DNA from: Planctomycetaceae bacterium
GTDB lineage: Bacteria > Planctomycetota > Planctomycetia > Pirellulales > Pirellulaceae
Length of the DNA: 6,692 nucleotides
Assembly: GCA_007133715.1 (NCBI GenBank)
Contig: SLMF01000568.1
Span: 1-6,692 of the forward strand
Direction of reading: 5' to 3'
In this document: positions 1 through 4,580 of the stretch, piece by piece
Layout of the letters: every line of letters starts with the position of its first letter
Numbering within the stretch: the first letter of the stretch is position 1
Notes under the pieces: model-generated
Seen by the model: the letters and a program-made list of their open reading frames with translations, nothing else
What the model was told of the DNA's origin: nothing
Databases searched by the model: none
Made by a program: the position numbers and the translations under genes

Positions 1-185
1 ACCAAGTGGCCGCTTTGCTCGGCCGCCTGGATCATGGCCAACGCGATCCGGTCCTTGACACTGGCCCCCGGATTGGCGTTCTCCAGCTTGCCCAGCAACT
101 CGCCGTCCAGACCGCGCGCAAACCGCGTCAATCTCAGCAGCGGCGTCTTGCCGACCAGTTCACACAAATCCCCATACACCGCCAT
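1..185 (-). CDS. cysK: Cysteine synthase (O-acetylserine sulfhydrylase), N-terminal part, cut by window edge
   Basis: Reverse-strand translation from the ATG at 185-183 gives 61 residues plus two bases before the left edge, beginning MAVYGDLCELVGKTPLLRL. This matches the N-terminus of PLP-dependent cysteine synthases (xxELVGxTPLxxL). The segment KLENANPGASVKDR (residues 33-46) carries the expected PLP Schiff-base lysine, K44 in the SVKDR motif. The family makes cysteine from O-acetylserine and sulfide in the cytoplasm. The gene lies 58 bp downstream of cysH on the same strand with no terminator seen between, so co-transcription is likely. An in-frame ATG at 212-210 would add nine residues (MRGEGDEKA). 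I prefer 185 because a GGAGAAGGAG-type ribosome site lies before it, while none precedes 212. Family assignment is firm; cysK versus cysM or a cystathionine beta-synthase-like paralogue cannot be settled from 61 residues. Confidence 0.92.
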   Translation of the reverse strand, partial: MAVYGDLCELVGKTPLLRLTRFARGLDGELLGKLENANPGASVKDRIALAMIQAAEQSGHL

Positions 186-196
186 GGCCTTTTCGT

Positions 197-202
197 CTCC
201 TT
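197..202 (-). promoter_or_regulatory. Ribosome binding site of cysK
   Basis: The minus strand reads AAGGAG here, within GGAGAAGGAGAC, 11 bases before the ATG at 185. It is the only strong Shine-Dalgarno sequence at a gene start in the window. It supports the 185 start over the in-frame ATG at 212, which would lie upstream of this site and has no comparable sequence before it. Confidence 0.6.
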
Positions 203-243
203 CTCCACGCATCCAATGCCCGGCTACACGCTCACCGAAAAAG

Positions 244-996
244 TTAGATCTGGAAGTCCAGCCTCCGCGTCCGCACCACTTTCCCCTCTTCGATATGAAT
301 CCCGCATTCTTTGGTCTCTTCCTGTTCCCACCACCATCGACTAGATCGAGGACCCTCTCCAGGACGAACCGGCCGTGTGCATGGAGCACAGCCAATCGTC
401 AGGAAACCGCGATCGTAGAGCTGATTATAGGGGACATCGTTGCTGCGGATATACGTCCAGACGTTCTCTTCCAGCCAATTAGCCAGCGGGCAGATTTTGT
501 ACAGTTGGTGGGTTTGGTTCCAGTCCAGAATGCGGATTTCACGCCGCGATTCGCCCTGATCGCGGCGCAGCGGAGCCATCCAGACGTCACTTCCCTGCAG
601 CGCTTGCAGCAGCGGTCGCACCTTCCGCACATGGCAGCAGTTCTTTCGGTTCTCGACACTCTCGTAGAACAGATTCGGGCCCTTGCCGTCCAGCAATTGG
701 CTGAGGTCATGCGGGTCAGGCGAGTAGGATTCGATGGCCACTCCCCAGCGTTGGACGGCTTCGTTCCAGACGTCGTAGGTTTCCTGGAAGTTGCGGCCGG
801 TGTCGATTGTAAAGATCCGGGGGATATGTCCCAGCGTGACCAGCATGTGCATCAGCGCCATGCCTTCCGCCCCGAAACTGGTAGAGAAAACCACCCGTTC
901 GGCGGTAAATTGCTGGAAAGTCCACTGGAGAATTTCGGTGGCACTGGCTTTCTCGAAGCGAGCGTTCAGCGCCGTCAAGTCGTTCGAAACGTTCAT
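244..996 (-). CDS. cysH: Assimilatory phosphoadenylyl/adenylyl-sulfate reductase, probably the iron-sulfur (APS reductase) type
   Basis: A complete 250-residue protein of normal CysH length. It reduces APS or PAPS to sulfite with thioredoxin in cytoplasmic sulfate assimilation. Visible motifs in order: nucleotide-binding STSFGAEG (38-45), TIDTGRNFQETY (63-74), CCHVRK (120-125), LRRDQGESR (143-151), IGCAPC (201-206), RWWWE (220-224) and the C-terminal catalytic motif KECGIH with C231. The cysteine pairs C120-C121 and C203/C206 are the ligand set of the [4Fe-4S] cluster in APS-using enzymes. Cluster-free PAPS reductases such as the E. coli enzyme lack them, so APS is the likely substrate. KICPL (167-171) has a Cys where many homologues have Asn. 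The ATG at 996 is forced: an in-frame TGA lies just upstream (1008-1006). There is no clear Shine-Dalgarno site. cysK follows 58 bp downstream. Confidence 0.95.
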   Translation of the reverse strand: MNVSNDLTALNARFEKASATEILQWTFQQFTAERVVFSTSFGAEGMALMHMLVTLGHIPRIFTIDTGRNFQETYDVWNEAVQRWGVAIESYSPDPHDLSQLLDGKGPNLFYESVENRKNCCHVRKVRPLLQALQGSDVWMAPLRRDQGESRREIRILDWNQTHQLYKICPLANWLEENVWTYIRSNDVPYNQLYDRGFLTIGCAPCTRPVRPGEGPRSSRWWWEQEETKECGIHIEEGKVVRTRRLDFQI

Positions 997-1029
997 CCCA
1001 CAATTTCACACAAGGTAAACAATATCCCC

Positions 1030-1040
1030 GGGGGGGGGGG
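1030..1040. repeat. 11-base poly-G homopolymer (poly-C in the cysH transcript)
   Basis: Four C at 1026-1029 are followed by eleven G at 1030-1040 and then CC. The tract lies 34 bp upstream of the cysH ATG, downstream of the predicted cysH promoter, and so probably in its 5' leader as a run of C followed by GGGG. Runs this long are prone to slippage during replication and to length errors in sequencing. Its true length should be treated as uncertain. Confidence 0.9.
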
Positions 1041-1129
1041 CCAATCGGTACGGACATCCGGAACACCAGAAACGGCTGTCAGCCCAGTCATGAAGGTACG
1101 GGCTGCCTGGCAGGTCGACCCACGCATAA

Positions 1130-1158
1130 ATAATAGTGAATCTGTTTCGTTTCGGCAA
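1130..1158 (-). promoter_or_regulatory. Predicted sigma70-type promoter of cysH
   Basis: Read on the minus strand, TTGCCG (1158-1153, four of six matches to TTGACA) is followed by exactly 17 bases and then TATTAT (1135-1130, five of six to TATAAT). This spacing is optimal. Transcription would start near 1123 and give a cysH leader of about 127 nucleotides that includes the poly-C run. The call is by consensus only; no start-site data are available. Confidence 0.5.
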
Positions 1159-1483
1159 CCACCCCCGAATTGAGAGTTTCTGTATCCTGAAAAAAAGGGG
1201 GCGGGAGTCAGTTCTACTGACAAGGACTGGCTTTAAAGACCCCGAGGAATGGGGTGCAGAAGATAGATGGCTCCGCGTGAACCATGCTTTTTCCTCCCTA
1301 CTGTTCGGGGTGACCGACGATGCATAGGAAACAATTTCGACCGCGCGCGATTACCCATCCCCAGCCACCTCTCGTGACCCGTCGCTCCACCTGACCGCCC
1401 GACATTGCAGTTAAAGCAACACGTCTGGTTAAACGCCTGTTATTCATTAGAGGCATCACCAAAAAGGACAGACAGAGATAATA

Positions 1484-1528
1484 GGGCAGGCTTGTAACCG
1501 ATGGGGGCAGGCAGTCAGGGGGTGGGGG
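1484..1528 (+). repeat. G-rich patch with an 8-bp direct repeat upstream of uvrA
   Basis: GGGCAGGC occurs at 1484-1491 and again at 1505-1512, a 21-bp period close to two helical turns. The same stretch carries G runs at 1484-1486, 1503-1507, 1518-1522 and 1524-1528, the last two separated by a single T. The patch begins just after a weak -10-like GATAAT (1477-1482). It could be a repeated protein-binding site or a loose G-quadruplex-forming tract in the uvrA leader, or it may be chance. No function is assigned. Confidence 0.4.
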
Positions 1529-1563
1529 AGTTGTTGTTTGAGGCCTACAATGTTGGGTTGTTC

Positions 1564-1581
1564 CGCCGGCCACGGTCGGCG
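1564..1581 (+). promoter_or_regulatory. Possible stem-loop in the uvrA leader
   Basis: CGCCGGC (1564-1570) and GTCGGCG (1575-1581) can form a seven-pair stem with one G-U wobble around a CACG tetraloop. It ends 38 bp before the uvrA ATG. The following sequence (TCTCTGCTTGTTCTT) is pyrimidine-rich but lacks a clean T run, so it is not a convincing intrinsic terminator. It could affect leader stability or translation start, or be incidental in GC-rich DNA. Confidence 0.35.
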
Positions 1582-1619
1582 TCTCTGCTTGTTCTTCCGA
1601 TTCGTTGCCCCCTCCTGCC

Positions 1620-4580
1620 ATGCCTGTCTCCGATATCGTCGTCAAGGGTGCCCGTGAACATAACCTGCAAAATGTGGACTTGGTTTTACCGCGAAATCAG
1701 CTGATATGCCTGACCGGTGTCAGCGGTTCCGGAAAGAGTTCGTTGGCTTTTGACACCGTGTATGCCGAAGGCCAGCGGCGGTATGTCGAGAGTCTGTCCA
1801 GTTTCGCCCGCCAGTTCCTGGGCCAGATGCCCAAGCCGGAAGTGGATTACATCGCGGGCCTGAGCCCTTCGATCTCGATTTCCCAGAAATCGACGGGTAC
1901 AAACCCCCGTTCCACGGTGGGTACGATCACGGAGATTTCTGATTTTTTACGGGTTTTATTTGCACGGGTGGGGCAGAGCTACTGCCCTGCTTGTGGCGAA
2001 GCGATTGCTGCTCAGACGCGTGAACAGATTGTAGGTCGGATTCTTCAGTGGCCTCGCGGCACCCGTTTTGCGGTTTTGGCGCCCCTTATTCGAGGACAAA
2101 AAGGCCAGTACCGCGACCTGTTCCAGGATTTGCTGAAACAGGGCTTCGTGCGGGCTCGCGTGGATGGCCGGATTGTGTCGTTAAGCGACGATCTTCAACT
2201 GGATCGCCGGATGCGGCACCATATCGAGGTCGTGATTGATCGGTTGTCGGTCAAACCGGAGTCGCGCGGCCGATTGGCCGAGGCGATTGATTTGGGGTTG
2301 AATCTGGGTCGAGGCAGCCTGATTGCAGCCGTGGAAGAGTCCCAATCCGTGCCAGATCGCCTGCCACGCAAGGTGGAAGACGCCGACTCCGAGGCCGGGG
2401 CTCCTGTGGGGGACACCCTTTTTTCGGTCGATCATGCCTGTCCCGGTTGTGGTCGGAGTTATCAGCCGCCGAGTCCGCAGCTGTTCAGCTTCAACAGTCC
2501 TCAGGGCATGTGCCCCGCGTGCGATGGGTTGGGCGAGCTGTATTCATTTGACCCGGAGCTGCTGATTCCCGAATCTCGACGTGAGCGTTCGTTCCAGCAG
2601 GGCTGTTTCGAGCTGCTGGGAACCTGGAAGGAGCTGGGCCGTTGGAAGCGGCACATTTATCAAGGGGTGGCGGAGACCGTCGAGCGGACGCAGCAACTGC
2701 CGCCGGGCACGATGCTGGAGACAGCGTGGAACCAACTGCCGCCGGAGTTGCAGCAGATCTGGTTGTATGGGACAGGCGACGAACACATCACATTCACTTG
2801 GCGAGGGGGCAAATCGCCGTTGAAGTACGGTGGTCGGTTCGAGGGCCTGGTCCCCATGTTGTTAGCGAAGTACCGTGGTGCGAAGAATCGTTTGTACCGA
2901 CGGTACCTGGAGAAGTACATGCGGACGACGCCGTGTACCGCGTGTGCCCGAACGCGGCTGAATCCCCAAGCGTGCGCGGTACGGATCGCATCGGCTCACC
3001 CCGCGTTTGGAGACAGGCCGGAACGCTCTTTGCCCGAGGTCTGTCGCCTGCCGATCAACCGGGCGGCGGATTTTTTTCAGGAGCTGGTGCTGGATGCGAC
3101 GCGAACACTGATTGCCGCCGAACTGTTGAAGGAGATTCGTGGCCGACTGCAATTCTTGTTGAACGTCGGTTTGGAGTATTTGACGCTGGAACGCACAGCG
3201 CCGACTCTTTCCGGGGGGGAATCGCAGCGGATCCGTTTGGCCGGGCAAATCGGGTCGGGGCTGGTAGGCGTGCTGTACATCCTGGACGAACCGTCGATCG
3301 GTTTACATCCTCGGGACAACGACCAGCTTTTGGAGGCGTTAGCTCGTTTGCGGGACATGGGGAACACGGTCCTGGTTGTCGAGCATGACGAGGACACGAT
3401 GCGGGCGGCCGATCATCTGATTGATTTCGGTCCTGGCCCGGGGGTGCGGGGTGGCCAGGTCGTGGCAAGTGGCACGTTGGAGGACGTGATCCGTCAGCCG
3501 CGGAGTCTGACGGGACGGTATTTGGCGGGCGAGGAGCGGATCGCGGTTCCCCCAGCGCGGCGTGCGTTCGGTTTGAACCGGCTATGGGTACGCGGTGCTT
3601 CCCACCACAACCTGAAGGATATCGACGTCGCGATTCCGCTGGGCGGGCTCATCTGTGTGACGGGAGTTTCCGGGTCGGGCAAGAGTTCCTTGGTCAACGA
3701 CATACTCGTGGAAGCCTTGCGGCGTGATTTGAACGGAGGTCAGGGCAATCCCGGCGCGCACCGCGCCATCGAGGGTCTCGAACATCTGGACAAGCTGATC
3801 GCCATTGATCAATCGCCGATTGGGCGGACGCCTCGTTCGAACCCGGCCACCTACATCAAGGTATTCGACGACATTCGCCGCTTGTACACCGAGCTGGGCG
3901 AATCGAAGCGGCGTGGTTACCAGCCGGGTCGTTTCAGTTTCAACGTGCGGGGAGGTCGTTGCGAGGCGTGCGAGGGGAATGGTTCGAATCGGTTGGAGAT
4001 GGACTTTTTGGCGGATGTTTGGGTGACTTGTCCCGTATGTGGCGGCCACCGTTACAGTCGCGAGACGCTGCAAGTGCGTTTTAAGGACAAGTCGATTGCA
4101 GACGTATTGGAGATGGACGTTCAGCAGGCCCTGGAATTATTTGAGAACATCCCGCGAATCCGTCACAAGCTGCAGCGGTTGCACGAGGTTGGTCTGGACT
4201 ATCTCAAGCTGGGGCAACCGTCCCCGACGCTGTCTGGCGGCGAGGCCCAGCGGATCAAGCTGGCGCGGGAGCTGGTCAAACGCAGTACGGGACAGACGTT
4301 GTATTTGCTGGACGAACCGACCACGGGCCTGCACTTTGCCGACATCCGGCTCTTATTGGAGGTACTTCACGGGTTTGCCGAGGCGGGCAACACGGTATTG
4401 GTGGTGGAGCACAATTTGGAGGTGATCAAGACGGCCGATTGGATCATCGACCTGGGTCCCGAGGGGGGCGATTTGGGCGGTTATCTTGTCTCGGCGGGAA
4501 CGCCGGAGGAGTTGGCTGCGTGCGAAGCTTCGTACACGGGCCGGGCCCTGGCCCCGGTGCTGGCGCGTGGCCGGGAGCCT
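1620..4580 (+). other. UvrA module A (residues about 1-987), complete
   Basis: First ATPase head: Walker A GVSGSGKSS (33-41); Q-loop region ending in STVGT; signature LSGGE (530-534); Walker B LDEPSIGLH (D556, E557); then VVEHDED with the switch histidine. A UvrB-binding-like region follows YCPAC (C122, C125), with HHIEVVIDRL. Zinc site one is C274/C277 with C298/C301. The insertion domain leads to YMRTTPCTAC (C439, C442). Second head: GVSGSGKSS (682-690, K688); zinc site two C781/C784 with C804/C807, 19 residues between the pairs; LSGGE (871-875); LDEPTTGLHF (D898, E899); VVEHNLEVIKTADWIIDLGP. All expected catalytic motifs are intact. The distance between the two Walker A lysines is 649 residues, compared with 629 in module B. 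Confidence 0.92.

Larger units (their letters stand above)
997..1619. other. Divergent intergenic region between cysH and uvrA; no supported gene
   Basis: This 623-bp stretch separates two outward-facing genes and should hold both promoters. The cysH side has a good sigma70-like promoter (1130-1158) and an 11-G run (1030-1040). The uvrA side has a G-rich repeat patch (1484-1528) and a hairpin (1564-1581). For uvrA I found only a weak candidate: GATAAT at 1477-1482 (5/6 to a -10 box), without a convincing -35 at 16-18 bp. I saw no clear SOS/LexA operator of the CTGT-N8-ACAG or GAAC-N4-GTTC type. Short open frames exist on both strands, but none gives a recognisable protein or has a good start. 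No tRNA or known small-RNA signature was recognised by eye. Confidence 0.7.

Noticed and set aside
1074..1084. GGCTG-T-CAGCC dyad in the cysH leader
   Set aside because: The one-base centre cannot form an RNA hairpin and the symmetry is too short to support an operator call.
34..1173. 379-residue open frame on the plus strand
   Set aside because: It lies opposite cysK and cysH, whose reading frames show clear conserved motifs, and its own translation resembles no known family. It is a by-product of GC-rich coding DNA.
1170..1188. TTGAGA followed by TATCC as a uvrA promoter
   Set aside because: The elements are only 7 bp apart, and no -10-like sequence lies at the proper distance from TTGAGA.
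993..1223. 76-residue minus-strand frame ending in an ATGA overlap with the cysH start
   Set aside because: The overlap suggests translational coupling, but the start is TTG without a ribosome site, it runs through the poly-G tract, the predicted cysH promoter lies inside it, and the protein is unrecognisable.
1298..1645. 115-residue minus-strand frame opposite the uvrA start
   Set aside because: Low-complexity Thr/Pro/Gly-rich translation, no family resemblance, and it overlaps the N-terminus of uvrA.
2642..3388. 248-residue plus-strand open frame inside uvrA
   Set aside because: It overlaps UvrA in another phase, with no domain resemblance; UvrA motifs are continuous through this stretch.
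3980..3992. GGTTCGAATC resembling a tRNA T-arm
   Set aside because: It encodes conserved UvrA residues (NGSNRL) in the second zinc region, and no cloverleaf is seen around it.
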